A stretch of 64,000 nt of DNA from Palsa-744 sp963734815 (GTDB lineage: Bacteria; Actinomycetota; Thermoleophilia; Solirubrobacterales; Solirubrobacteraceae): positions 310,001 through 374,000 of the forward strand of contig CAVTIH010000002.1 in the NCBI GenBank assembly GCA_963734815.1, written 5' to 3'. The position numbers and the translations under genes are program-made. A model generated the notes under the pieces. That model was not told the origin of the DNA. It searched no databases and saw only the letters and a program-made list of their open reading frames with translations. Shown piece by piece: positions 1-9,002 of this stretch (positions are counted from its first letter, which is position 1; each line of letters starts with the position of its first letter).

Positions 1-426
1 GACCGAATGTTCAATGCCTGGCACGCATTCGGCGAGCACCAAGACCGTGAGCGTCTGATCCTGGAGATGAAACCCATCCAGGACGAGTTCCTCGCGCTGC
101 TCCAGCACGCCGGCAAGAAAAGCAAGCGCCACCGTCTGCACCGCCGCTTCGCTAACAACCTCCTAAAGATCTGGCCCGCGCTCTGGACGTTCCTGACCAT
201 CCCCGCCCTCACACCAACCAACAACGCCGCCGAGCGTGCACTCCGCGGACCAGTCATCCACCGCAAGCTCAGCCACGGAAACCAGTCCAACGCCGGCGAA
301 CGATTCACCGAGCGATCCCTCTCCGCCTCCGTCACCTGCCGACTACAACACCGCAGCCTCCTCGCCTACCTCCGCGACCTCCACGCCGCCCACCAAACCG
401 GCGGCGCGCTCCCAGCCCTCCTCTGA
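1..426 (+). CDS. IS66-family transposase, C-terminal part (5' end outside window)
   Basis: The reading frame is open from the first base and ends at TGA 424-426, so the start lies upstream of the window. The translated end carries the IS66 C-terminal signature: TNNAAERALR, then a VIHRK motif, a serine/glycine stretch, and a TCRLQHRSLLAYLRDL-type tail. IS66 transposases (TnpC, about 500 residues) are DDE enzymes, and this is roughly the last quarter, including the final catalytic-Glu region (AERALR). No terminal inverted repeat could be identified in the following 200 bases, so the right end of the element is not placed. Whether the copy is intact depends on sequence left of position 1. Confidence 0.85.
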   Translation, partial: DRMFNAWHAFGEHQDRERLILEMKPIQDEFLALLQHAGKKSKRHRLHRRFANNLLKIWPALWTFLTIPALTPTNNAAERALRGPVIHRKLSHGNQSNAGERFTERSLSASVTCRLQHRSLLAYLRDLHAAHQTGGALPALL

Positions 427-632
427 CCCCAAAACCAAGAGGACTGAACGGCTACTCATTTTCAAGACATCGCCCAGAGGGCGGTAGGCATGCGCAAATA
501 CGCAAGCTGGGCTGCACCGTGCAGATTTGCCACGTAAGTTGCATCTGCACACGTGACTTGCGCGAACGCCGCTGCGGCGCATACGATCGTTATGTGCACC
601 CCGTCCCGACCGCCGAGAAAGGACCCACCGCG

Positions 633-2504
633 TTGTCCTCAGCCAGCACCACCAAGCTCGCCTCCCAGAGCCCACCGGCCGCCCCTCGGGCGGGGATGCA
701 TGCCTACGCCCATGCCTGCCATCTGGGCGGTGCCCGCCCACGCCGCCGTGGGCCGGTCGCGGCGACGATGCTGGCGGCCACCGCCCTCCTCGCGGCGGCG
801 CTCGGCGGCTGCGGCTCCAGCCCGAGCGGGACGAGCGCGAGTCCCGCGACAGTGACGCCGGCCTCGACGCCGCTGTACATCGACGCGGTGGTGCGACCCG
901 AAGGCAGCTTGAAGACCGACACGGCCGCGGCCGCGCACACGCTCACCGGCCGCGCGCACCCGTTCGAAGGGCTTTTGAAACTGCTGGCGGGTCCCACCGG
1001 CAAGGCGCCCAACTATGCAAAGGAAGTAGAGCCGTGGCTGGGCGCCCATGCAGGGGCGTTCCTCGGCGCCACCGCGCTCAGTCACATTGAGGGGCTGGTG
1101 AGCAGCGCAACACTTCAGAAGCTCCTTTCGGAAGGGCTGCCCGGCCTGGAAGCGGCGCTGCTCGGGCAGGGCGGCCTGCAGGGGGCGCTCGGTGCGAGCT
1201 CCGCGCAGGGGGCGTTGGTGCTCAACACGACCGACGTCGCCAAGGCGCAGTCGTTCCTGGAAGGCCAGGCCCACAGCGCGGGCGCGCACACAACCAGCTA
1301 TCGCGGCGTCACCTACCAGGTCTCCCCCGACGGCGTGGCCGAGGGGATCGTGCACAAGTTTGCGGTGATCGGCAGCGAAGCAGGGCTCAAGAGCGTGATC
1401 GAAACGGCCACCGGCGGCCCCTCGCTGGCGCAGGCGAGCGCCTACTCGAAGCTCACCTCCACCGCCGAACATGGAGCCCTCGCCAACGCCTATCTGAGCT
1501 CCGAAGAGCTCGCAAGCGCGCTCAAGAGCGGCGGCGGCAAGAGCGGTAGTGGGAGCACCGGCGCGGAATCGATCCTGCCGTTGCTGGAAGGCCTGCTCGG
1601 CAATCCCGGTCAGGCGTACCTGTCGGTGATTCCGAGCGCCAACGCGGTGGCGCTCAACCTCGACACACTACCCCCGACCGCCGGCGACTCCGGCTCGAGC
1701 GGCTCGGCGTCGAGCTCCACCGAATCGAGTGCGGGCCACTCCGAAGCGTTCGGCGAAAGCGGAGCGCAGGTGCTGCGCGGGCTCCCCGGCAGCTCCTGGC
1801 TGGCGGTGGGCATCGGCAACCTTGGCGGTGCGGTGGGTCACGGTACGCAGGGCTTGGGCGTGCTCGCCTCGCTGAGCCCGGCGCTGAACATTGATGGCAT
1901 CGCCTTCGGCACGCTGCTGGCGCCGCTCAGCTCGCACTCACTGAACCTGCAGCGCGACCTCCTCAGCTGGGCGGGCGCCACCGGGCTGTACGTGAGCGGC
2001 AGCAGCATTCTCGAGCTGCGGGCGGCACTCGTCATCGCCTCCAAGGATCCGGCCCGCTCGCGTGCAGCGGTGGCAAAGCTGGCGCAGGCCTACCGCGAAG
2101 CCGGTGGCCAGACCTCGCCCACCTCGGTGCCCGGCACGGAAACCGCGGTGACGGTGAAACTCCCGAGCTTCCCGCTGGAACTGACGCTCGCCGCGGGACA
2201 GGGCAAGCTCGTGGCGGGACTGGGGAGCGCATCGATCGAAGAAGCACTGCACCCGCAGAGCACGCTGGGAAGCGCTCCCGCGTACACCACCGCGACCAGC
2301 ACTCTCGGTGGGGGGATCCAGCCGAGCGCGCTGATCGAAGTCCACACGCTCTCGGGGCTGCTCGAATCGATCGGGCTCAGTCAGGCCCCCGGCTTCTCGA
2401 GCCTCGCCTCGACGATCGCTCCGCTCGGAACCATCACTGCCGGCGGCGGGCAGTCGCTGTCCGACGGGGTCAAACGAGCGCGGGTCGTTATCGGTTTGCA
2501 ATAG
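633..2504 (+). CDS. DUF3352-type lipoprotein
   Basis: A 623-residue exported protein with a lipoprotein signal: an Arg-rich n-region, a hydrophobic stretch and an LGGC lipobox with the acylated Cys near residue 60. The mature part is Ala/Gly/Ser/Leu-rich and resembles DUF3352 proteins, a bacterial surface family of unknown function. It has repeated segments in which residues shared with a neighbour half alternate with Ser-Gly linkers (around residues 290-305 and 350-370). I prefer the TTG at 633, which has AGAAAGGA about 9 bases upstream. ATG 696, also in frame, would shorten the n-region and is an alternative. The 3' end overlaps the convergent universal stress gene by 17 bases. Function unknown. 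Confidence 0.7.
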   Translation: MSSASTTKLASQSPPAAPRAGMHAYAHACHLGGARPRRRGPVAATMLAATALLAAALGGCGSSPSGTSASPATVTPASTPLYIDAVVRPEGSLKTDTAAAAHTLTGRAHPFEGLLKLLAGPTGKAPNYAKEVEPWLGAHAGAFLGATALSHIEGLVSSATLQKLLSEGLPGLEAALLGQGGLQGALGASSAQGALVLNTTDVAKAQSFLEGQAHSAGAHTTSYRGVTYQVSPDGVAEGIVHKFAVIGSEAGLKSVIETATGGPSLAQASAYSKLTSTAEHGALANAYLSSEELASALKSGGGKSGSGSTGAESILPLLEGLLGNPGQAYLSVIPSANAVALNLDTLPPTAGDSGSSGSASSSTESSAGHSEAFGESGAQVLRGLPGSSWLAVGIGNLGGAVGHGTQGLGVLASLSPALNIDGIAFGTLLAPLSSHSLNLQRDLLSWAGATGLYVSGSSILELRAALVIASKDPARSRAAVAKLAQAYREAGGQTSPTSVPGTETAVTVKLPSFPLELTLAAGQGKLVAGLGSASIEEALHPQSTLGSAPAYTTATSTLGGGIQPSALIEVHTLSGLLESIGLSQAPGFSSLASTIAPLGTITAGGGQSLSDGVKRARVVIGLQ

Positions 2505-2973
2505 CCGGCGCGGGGTGACCCTCGGTCTCGATGACCACCCGGCAGGGCCGCCTGCTGAGCAGATGCAGCGCGGTTGGGCCGATGCGCCGCTCGCCGGCGG
2601 GGGCATGGAGCGTGGACCAATAGATCATGTCCGCCTCCAGCCTCAGGGCCTCGTCCACGAGTGCGGCGCCGGGGTTGCGCGTGCGAATCACGCCGGTGTG
2701 GATGCGGATCCCGGCGCGACGGGCTTGGATGCGAGCGCTCTCGAGCACCGAGCGACCCTGTGCCTCCTCCCGCTCCAGGCCCTCCTGGAGGGAGAGCTGG
2801 GGGGGGACGGGAAGCACGAAGACCGCATTGATGACCCCGCCCTTGCCGATCAGCTTGGCGACGCGGCCGATCGCGGCAGCGCTGACGTCATCCCCGAAGA
2901 TCGGCACCAGCGCGCTGCGATAGCCGTGTGGGACCCCGGCCGACCGTCGTCCGTGCTCGGTGGGGCGCGCCAT
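2488..2973 (-). CDS. Universal stress protein (UspA-like)
   Basis: A 161-residue alpha/beta protein of the Usp fold. It has an N-terminal strand (SALVPIFGDD), a central helix segment of the kind seen in Usp after strand 2 (EAQGRSVLESA), a third strand (IHTGVIRTRNPG) and a C-terminal stretch that in canonical Usp carries the ATP-binding glycines. Here that end reads GPTALHLLSRRPCRVVIE, which keeps the strand but replaces the G-x9-G-S/T motif, so nucleotide binding is uncertain. The open frame extends further upstream, but the homologous part begins at ATG 2973. It is transcribed divergently from the gene at 3088 and converges on the DUF3352 gene with an overlap. Confidence 0.65.
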   Translation of the reverse strand: MARPTEHGRRSAGVPHGYRSALVPIFGDDVSAAAIGRVAKLIGKGGVINAVFVLPVPPQLSLQEGLEREEAQGRSVLESARIQARRAGIRIHTGVIRTRNPGAALVDEALRLEADMIYWSTLHAPAGERRIGPTALHLLSRRPCRVVIETEGHPAPAIANR

Positions 2974-3087
2974 CAACGTGGAGGGTAGCTGCCGTGCAAT
3001 CTCCCGTGCAACACCCCCACGGGGGGAGGAACTCAGCTTATGATGCCGACGGCACGGAGCGCCCCCCACCATCTCCGGAACTGAGTC

Positions 3088-3564
3088 ATGGACAAGACAC
3101 GCCGCGGAAATTACAACTCGGGAGAGGACTTCGTCCTCGAATACGGGGAGCTGCGCTTCACCTTCAATGAGGATGACTTCGCCGAGCGCTGCGAGCAGGC
3201 GGCCCTGAAGCTGGGGTTCGTGGGCGGCAGGCTCGGGGAGGACGAGCTGGAAGACCTCGTCAACCTGGCGGTCAACGGTGAGATCCTCGACCCGGCGTCC
3301 GCGCTGGGAGAGCACGTCAACGAGTGCTGGCAGGATCTGGTGGGGCCGGCGGAGCGCTCGCTGGTGCACTGGCTGCGCCGCCTGGTGTTCCGCGGCGCAT
3401 GGCTGGATCAGCGCGTCAACGAGGGCGAGCTGGGGGTGGCGTTCATCCAGGAGACGTGCAGCTTCGCCTACGTCCAACCCACCGATCCGCGTTCGGCCCG
3501 CGGCGGCGAGCCAATCGAGCTCTCGCCCGAGCCTTCGTGGGCACGCGTCGCCTACCTGCGTTAG
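3088..3564 (+). CDS. Hypothetical acidic protein
   Basis: A 158-residue acidic, soluble-looking protein with no signal peptide or membrane segment. I recognise no family. It contains two amphipathic acidic helices (for example RLGEDELEDLVNLAV around residues 50-65) and a conserved-looking aromatic stretch (SLVHWLRRLVFRGAWLD around residues 91-107). Codon use matches its neighbours, which argues for a real gene. It is divergent from the universal stress gene, with about 110 bases between them that could hold both promoters. Function cannot be assigned from sequence. Confidence 0.6.
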   Translation: MDKTRRGNYNSGEDFVLEYGELRFTFNEDDFAERCEQAALKLGFVGGRLGEDELEDLVNLAVNGEILDPASALGEHVNECWQDLVGPAERSLVHWLRRLVFRGAWLDQRVNEGELGVAFIQETCSFAYVQPTDPRSARGGEPIELSPEPSWARVAYLR

Positions 3565-3603
3565 GGCATCGTGTGCGTCAGGGCGTAAGCCCTTTTAGGC
3601 AGC

Positions 3604-4959
3604 TCAGCGGCCGTCCAGCGCCGCGGCGCGGGCCTTGGTGATCGCGGCGGCGCCGTCCTCGCCTACGAGCAGCTCGGGCCGCACGACGCCACTGGCCGCC
3701 AGATCCAGCGCGGGAATACGTCCCGTGGAGGTGAGCGCGACGTCAAGCGCGATCACCGTGCTCTCACCGCCGAGCGGACGGGTCGCGGTGGCGATCAGCG
3801 TGAGCGAGCCCCCCTCGACGAGGTTGCGTGCGCCCGCGAGGATCCGCCGTGCCGCGTGTGGCGAGAGATGGTCGAGCGTGTCGATCAGCACCACCACGTG
3901 CCCGCCGCGCGCGGCGACGCGCTTGGCGGTGTCCACCACGTGCTCCACGGTCTGACCCTGAAGCTCGGCGGAGGCGCCGAGGTCCAGCGCGGCCGCGGGC
4001 GCCACCGGCCCCTCGCGCCACACCGCGATCTCCTCGGGGCGGATGCCGCTGAGCACCAGCATCACCTCCAGGCCCTCGCGCCCAGCGAGGGCGCCGAGCA
4101 GGCCGCGAAGCGTCTCGGTCTTACCGGAGCGGGCCTCGCCGACGATGCTCACGCGTGAGCCCCTGCCAATCGGCGTGAGCCATTCGATCGCCCCGAGCGT
4201 GGGATCCTGAGGATCGAGCTCCAGGCGCTCGGCGGGGTGGGCGACGGCGAGATCCTCGTAGCGGGTGCCCTCCGCCACCGACTCCGCCGGGGCGCCGTTG
4301 ATGGTGTCCACCCGCGCCAGCGAGGGGTAGCGCTCGGAGGAGCGCGGGGTGCGCACAGGGCCGGTCACCCGATCGCCGGAGACCAGTTCGCAGCGGCGCA
4401 CCTGGGCGGCGGAGATGTATACGTCCTCGTCAGAGGCCTCCGGCGGCGAAACACGCAGGAAGGCGGAGCCGTTGCCGAGCAGCTCGACCACGCCCTCGAC
4501 CGTGCGATCCTCCGCGGCGCGCGGCGCGCGACCCCTCGATCCTCTGGGCTCCTCCTCGGGCGCCGTCGAGCCCTCGGGCTCGCGCTCCCGGTTCTCGTCG
4601 GCGGCACCTTTGGAGCGGCGCGAGCGCGTGGGGCGTCGCCGGCGCGCGACGCGGGTCCCGCCCTCATCGCTTGAACCCTCTTTGCCGGCCTCTTTGCCCG
4701 CATCCTCTTTGCCGGCGCCCTCTTTGCCGGCGCCCTCCTTGTTGGATCCCTTGCTGCTCGAGTCCTTTCCCTGCTCGCCTCCGGAGCCCGAGCCGGAGCC
4801 CGAGCCGGAGCCGGAGCCGGAGCCGGAGCGCTCGAGGATCGCGGCGATCAGATCGGCCTTACGCAGTCTGCGAAACCCGTCGAGGCCGATCTGGTCGGCA
4901 ATCGCATGCAGGTCGGCGAGCGGGCTGGCGTCAAGCTCGGAGCGCTCGAGTACGGTCAT
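3604..4959 (-). CDS. rho: Rho-family ATPase, divergent at catalytic positions
   Basis: A 451-residue protein laid out like transcription terminator Rho. It has an N-terminal Rho_N helix bundle (residues 10-45), a Ser-Gly run and a Lys-Glu-Gly-rich low-complexity insert (45-150, as in other actinobacterial Rho), an OB/cold-shock RNA-binding domain (153-225) and a RecA-like ATPase (235-451). The P-loop is GEARSGKT (274-281). Several hallmark residues differ. The LIDERPEE motif reads VLSGIRPEE (302-310), losing the catalytic Glu. The DSITRLARA motif reads DTLDHLS. The EEFKGTGN Q-loop is missing, and the arginine-finger motif SGTRxEEL reads SGVVRPEL (423-430). It is a single gene; 122 intergenic bases separate it from folP. 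Confidence 0.8.
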   Translation of the reverse strand: MTVLERSELDASPLADLHAIADQIGLDGFRRLRKADLIAAILERSGSGSGSGSGSGSGSGGEQGKDSSSKGSNKEGAGKEGAGKEDAGKEAGKEGSSDEGGTRVARRRRPTRSRRSKGAADENREREPEGSTAPEEEPRGSRGRAPRAAEDRTVEGVVELLGNGSAFLRVSPPEASDEDVYISAAQVRRCELVSGDRVTGPVRTPRSSERYPSLARVDTINGAPAESVAEGTRYEDLAVAHPAERLELDPQDPTLGAIEWLTPIGRGSRVSIVGEARSGKTETLRGLLGALAGREGLEVMLVLSGIRPEEIAVWREGPVAPAAALDLGASAELQGQTVEHVVDTAKRVAARGGHVVVLIDTLDHLSPHAARRILAGARNLVEGGSLTLIATATRPLGGESTVIALDVALTSTGRIPALDLAASGVVRPELLVGEDGAAAITKARAAALDGR

Positions 4960-5081
4960 TGGTGCCTCTCTTCTTGTGTGTGTGGGATTGGGCGGTTGGC
5001 GCCCGACCGCGTTGGACAGCGGCCGGCACCCGTCTCTGCATCGTGCAGCTTATGACATCAGGCGAACAGCCTTCGGCACCT

Positions 5082-5996
5082 TCAAAGTGCGCGAGGCTCT
5101 CGCTGGTGTCTCAGTTCCTCGGCAAGCACAAGATCCCTTTCCGGAGGATGCTCCCCGGTGAGCGCGGCACGTACCGCGAGGAAGTCGGCTGCCGCGACGA
5201 CGTCGTGCACCCGGAAGATGTGCGCGCCGGCGTCGACGCCGTGGGCCAAAGCCGCGAGTGTGCCGGCGAGCCGCTCGCGGGGCGGACGACCGGTGAGCGC
5301 CCCAATGAAGTCCTTGCGCGAGACCGCCATCAGCAGCGGCAGCCCGAGCTCGTGCAGCCGCTCCAGGTGAGCAAGCAGGGCGATCGTCTGGGCGGGGGTC
5401 TTGGCGAAGTCGGGCCCCGGGTCGAGGATCAGCTGCTCGCGGGCGACCCCAGCCTGGAGCGCGACGTCGACCCGCTCCCGCAGGAAGGCGAGCACCTCCT
5501 CCACCACATCGCCGTACAGGTTGGGGTCCTGCTTGCGCACGCGGGGAGCGGCGGCGGTGTGCATCAGCACCAAAGCGGCCCCGCTCTCCACGCAGACGGC
5601 CGCCAGCTCGGGGTCGCGCAGACCGCTGACGTCGTTGACGATCCGCGCCCCGGCGGCGATCGCGGCGCGGGCGACGGGGGGCTTGTAGGTGTCGATCGAG
5701 ACCACCGGCCCGTCGGGGCCGAGCTCGGCGACGACGCGCTCGATCAGCGGCACGACCCGCGCGATCTCCTCCGCCACCGGCACGGGGGGACGCCCGGTAG
5801 TGGCCGACTCGCCGCCGATGTCGAGGATGTCGGCACCGGTGGCGGAGTGCCCCAGCGCCAGCTCCACCCGCTCCTCGAGGCTCCCGTAGCGACCGCCGTC
5901 GCTGAAGGAGTCGGGCGAGGCATTGACCACGCCCATCAACCACGGCCGCTGGCCGAGCTCCAGCACGCGATCGACGGCGCGCAGACGGTGGCTCAC
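5082..5996 (-). CDS. folP: Dihydropteroate synthase
   Basis: A 304-residue TIM-barrel enzyme that condenses p-aminobenzoate with 6-hydroxymethyl-dihydropterin diphosphate in folate synthesis. Family motifs are in order: the N-terminal GVVNASPDSFSDGG loop (about residues 22-35), DILDIGGES, the VSIDTYK and IVNDVSG strands, LILDPGPDF, and the SRKDFIG loop with its pterin/phosphate-binding Lys and Arg. Length is normal. The GTG start at 5996 overlaps the glpD stop (GTGA), so the two genes are translationally coupled; the open frame extends further upstream but only inside glpD. No other folate gene is adjacent. Confidence 0.92.
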   Translation of the reverse strand: MSHRLRAVDRVLELGQRPWLMGVVNASPDSFSDGGRYGSLEERVELALGHSATGADILDIGGESATTGRPPVPVAEEIARVVPLIERVVAELGPDGPVVSIDTYKPPVARAAIAAGARIVNDVSGLRDPELAAVCVESGAALVLMHTAAAPRVRKQDPNLYGDVVEEVLAFLRERVDVALQAGVAREQLILDPGPDFAKTPAQTIALLAHLERLHELGLPLLMAVSRKDFIGALTGRPPRERLAGTLAALAHGVDAGAHIFRVHDVVAAADFLAVRAALTGEHPPERDLVLAEELRHQREPRAL

Positions 5997-7732
5997 TCGG
6001 CCTCGAACCCCTCCGCGCGAGCCTCCTCGGCAAAGCGCTCGATCTCCTCGGAGGTGCGCTGCGCGTTCCAACCCAGCTCCCCTGCGAGCACGTCCGCAAC
6101 GCGCCGCACCGGCGGCGGGGCTTCCTCGGGCGAGGAGCCATCGAGCGCATGCGCGGCCAGCAGCCACAGGCGGGTGCGGCGCAGCAGCACGTCGGCGACG
6201 CTGCGCGCCTGCTCGCGGCGGGCGGCGAGGACGGCCTCGGCGAGCAGGTCGGGGAGGCCGGGCACGATCGGTTGGGCCAACTCTCCCCGCTCGGCAGCGA
6301 GCGCGAGCACCTCGTGCGCGGCGTAGCCGTAGCGGGAGGCCAGCGCGGTGTAGGACTCCTCGGGCACGCCCTCAACCCGCGGCAGCTCCTCCACGGCGAC
6401 CGGCTGGCCGAGGGGGATCTCGTGCGTGCGGCAGGGCGCCTCGCGCGCTTCGCGCTCCACGAGGCGGTCGACGGTGAGCTTGGCCATCCGCCGCCAGGTG
6501 GTGAGCTTGCCCCCAGTGATCGTGAGCATGCCACTGGCGGTCTCGTACAGCTCGGCTCGGCGTGAGATGTCCACCGACTTCTTGGGGTCGCCGCTCGAGA
6601 TCAGCGGTCGCACTCCGGCGTACGCGCCCGTCAGATCGCGCGGGTGCAGGTCGGTGGCGAAGAACGTGTTGACGGCGTCCAGCAGGTAGTCGATGTCCTC
6701 CCCGGAGGGCGGCACATGCTCAAGGGGACCCTCATAGTCGTTGTCGGTGGTGCCGACCAGTGTGCGCCCCAGCCACGGCAGGGCGAAGATCGAGCGGCCC
6801 TCGCCGGCGGGCACGATCGCGCCGCCCACCAGCGGCAGGTCCTCGTGGGAGAGGGTGAGGTGGGTGCCGCGGCTGGGCCTGATGAAGGGAGTCGACACCC
6901 GCTCGCCGCCCGGCCCAGCCAGATCGGCCGCTTCGTGGAGCTCCTGCGGGCGCAGCTCATCGGCCCACACGCCGGTTGCGTTGACGACGTTGGCGGCTCG
7001 CACGACGAACTCCCCACCCCCCTCGAGGTCGCGGGCGCGTACCCCGTGAGCATGGCCGTCGTCGTCTTCGAGCAGGCCGACGGCGGCCACGCGATTGGCG
7101 CACACCGCCCCGAAGCGCTCGGCCTCGCCGAGCACGGTCAACACCAGGCGCACGTCGTCGGTTTGGCAGTCGTAGAACAGATAGCCCCCGGTGGGCTCGC
7201 GGGGTGCCAGGGCGGGCAGCAGCTCCAGCACCTCCGCTCCGGAGATCATGCGGTGACGGGCAGGGCTCCAGCCGTGTTCGGCGGGCTCCTCGGCCTCTCC
7301 GCTGCGCGCCGCCGCGCGCTCGGCGCGTCCGCGACGCGGGCGCAGGCGGCCGCGATCGACGGACATCACGTCATACAGATTTAGCCCCACGCCCATCATG
7401 CGGTCGGGGCGGGCACCGTCGAAGGCCGGCACAACCAGCGGCAGCGGGCGCACGAGGTGGGGTGCGAGGGCGACCAGCAGCTGACGCTCCAGCAGCGCCT
7501 CTCGCACCAAGCCGAGGTCGAAGTTCTGCAGGTAGCGCAACCCCCCGTGCACCAGCTTGCTGGAGCGGCTGGAGGTGCCCGAGGCATAGTCGGCTCGCTC
7601 CAGCAGCGCCACGGAGTAGCCGCGTGTGGAGGCGTCAAGCGCAACGCCGGCGCCGGTGATCCCCCCGCCGATGACCACCACGTCGAACTCGCTGTCCGCG
7701 AGCGCCTGCACGGCCTGATCCCGCTCGACCAC
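5993..7732 (-). CDS. glpD: Glycerol-3-phosphate dehydrogenase (FAD-dependent)
   Basis: A 579-residue membrane-associated flavoenzyme oxidising sn-glycerol-3-phosphate to dihydroxyacetone phosphate and passing electrons to quinone. It shows the N-terminal FAD dinucleotide fold VVIGGGITGAG (residues 19-29) and the LLERADYASGTSSRSSKLVHG region typical of GlpD. It also has a second FAD segment ending in ITGGKLTTWRRMA, and the helical C-terminal domain (about 440-579). The start is GTG 7732; anything upstream is out of family. The gene begins inside the 3' end of the protease frame and runs directly into folP by a 4-base overlap. No glpF or glpK is nearby. Confidence 0.9.
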   Translation of the reverse strand: MVERDQAVQALADSEFDVVVIGGGITGAGVALDASTRGYSVALLERADYASGTSSRSSKLVHGGLRYLQNFDLGLVREALLERQLLVALAPHLVRPLPLVVPAFDGARPDRMMGVGLNLYDVMSVDRGRLRPRRGRAERAAARSGEAEEPAEHGWSPARHRMISGAEVLELLPALAPREPTGGYLFYDCQTDDVRLVLTVLGEAERFGAVCANRVAAVGLLEDDDGHAHGVRARDLEGGGEFVVRAANVVNATGVWADELRPQELHEAADLAGPGGERVSTPFIRPSRGTHLTLSHEDLPLVGGAIVPAGEGRSIFALPWLGRTLVGTTDNDYEGPLEHVPPSGEDIDYLLDAVNTFFATDLHPRDLTGAYAGVRPLISSGDPKKSVDISRRAELYETASGMLTITGGKLTTWRRMAKLTVDRLVEREAREAPCRTHEIPLGQPVAVEELPRVEGVPEESYTALASRYGYAAHEVLALAAERGELAQPIVPGLPDLLAEAVLAARREQARSVADVLLRRTRLWLLAAHALDGSSPEEAPPPVRRVADVLAGELGWNAQRTSEEIERFAEEARAEGFEAE

Positions 7733-8792
7733 GTCCGCCAGTCTCGCAGAGCGAGCGAGGTCGGCGCCCCGCCGACGCCGCCGCGGGGACAGCGCCCAAG
7801 AAGCGAGCCACCGCGGGGTCGGCGACGCGCACATACACGCCCGGATAGCCGGCCTGGCCGCAGCCGTTGCCGAAGTCGACCAGCCCCAACAGTTCCTCGC
7901 CGGCCGGCGAGGAACTCTCGGACGAGCTGGACGCCACCAGCGGGCCGCCGCTGTCGCCGTAGCAGGAGTCGGCGTGCCCCTGCCCTTCGCCGGCGGCGCC
8001 ACCGGCGCACATCATTCGCGGCGTGATCGGCTGTTCGATCGTGGCGTACGCTTCTTCGCAGAGGGTGGTGGCGACGAGCGGGACGTCCGTCTTGCGCAGG
8101 CGCAGCGGGTAACTTGGCGGACCACCCGGCTGGGGGTTGAGGTCTCCCCAGCCACTGACGAGTGCCTGCGCCGGAGCCATCGCGGCCTGGGTGACTGACG
8201 CCGCCGTCTGAGCCTTGATGGTGCTCGCTTCGGCCGATGCGGCGTCGGACCCCGCCCACCCCACCGGGGCGATCGCGCTGTGACCGTCGAGCGTCGGCGC
8301 GGGGCCGCTCCACAGCGGTCGCTCCAGATGCAGCACCCCGACGTCGTAGTCACTGGCGACAGGGCTATAGGCAGGATCGGCCGTCGTCGACACGATCGGA
8401 TCTCTGACGCTCCCGGGATCGGTCGGTTCGAGGTAGGTGGAGCCGGCGAGAACCTCGATTTCGGCGGGCGGGGTGTGTCGTCCACGTTCGTTGAACAGAC
8501 AGTGCGCGGCGGTCGCTACGGTCGTGGCGTCGAGGATCACTCCCCCGCAGAAGAAGCCCTTCGCCGGCGATCCGGCGCGCGGGTTGTACAGCGCCACTTG
8601 GAAGGGGAATTCCGTGATCGATGCCACGCTGCCGTCGACGATGCTCGCGTGGGCGATTGGATCGTTTTTGACCCGCAGAGGACTCCCCTGCGCGAGCGTC
8701 GAGCCAACCGTACCCACTCCCAAGACCCAAAGCACGGCCGTCGCCGCCCACGCAGCGCTTACGCGCCGCAGTGCGGAACCAAGACCGTTCAT
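7635..8792 (-). CDS. Secreted trypsin-like serine protease (S1)
   Basis: A 385-residue preproprotein with an N-terminal signal (hydrophobic core about residues 11-30, AQG-type cleavage). The mature protease likely starts at IVDGSVAS (51), and the catalytic triad is visible: His97 in TAAHCLF, Asp150 in SDYDVGVLHL, and Ser281 in CYGDSGGPL. Cysteines pair as in chymotrypsin-like enzymes. The Asp six residues before Ser281 (DSCYGDSGG) predicts trypsin-like Arg/Lys specificity. The S1 domain ends near residue 335; the last 50 residues are Arg/Gly-rich, out of family, and overlap the glpD start by 98 bases, so the true stop may be earlier or a frameshift may be present. Confidence 0.85.
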   Translation of the reverse strand: MNGLGSALRRVSAAWAATAVLWVLGVGTVGSTLAQGSPLRVKNDPIAHASIVDGSVASITEFPFQVALYNPRAGSPAKGFFCGGVILDATTVATAAHCLFNERGRHTPPAEIEVLAGSTYLEPTDPGSVRDPIVSTTADPAYSPVASDYDVGVLHLERPLWSGPAPTLDGHSAIAPVGWAGSDAASAEASTIKAQTAASVTQAAMAPAQALVSGWGDLNPQPGGPPSYPLRLRKTDVPLVATTLCEEAYATIEQPITPRMMCAGGAAGEGQGHADSCYGDSGGPLVASSSSESSSPAGEELLGLVDFGNGCGQAGYPGVYVRVADPAVARFLGAVPAAASAGRRPRSLCETGGRGRAGSGRAGARGQRVRRGGHRRGDHRRRRCA

Positions 8793-9002
8793 CCCTCTCA
8801 GTTGAGAATAGAGTACGCCAATTCAAGATGCAACCCGGACCACGAAAAAATACGCACCTCGCCATCGCGGGTCTCTCATTCATATATTGGGTTGGCGATA
8901 CGCAAACGTCCGCAAACCGCGAGGGCTACCCCCCGCGGGGACCGTAGTCTCCACGCCGACCCTGCCCCACGCCGGCCCTGCCCCACACGGGCGGGCCGAG
9001 AC

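Noticed and set aside
2974..3477. Upstream extension of the universal stress gene
   Set aside because: The first 168 codons are antisense to the gene at 3088 and unlike Usp; ATG 2973 is the sensible start.
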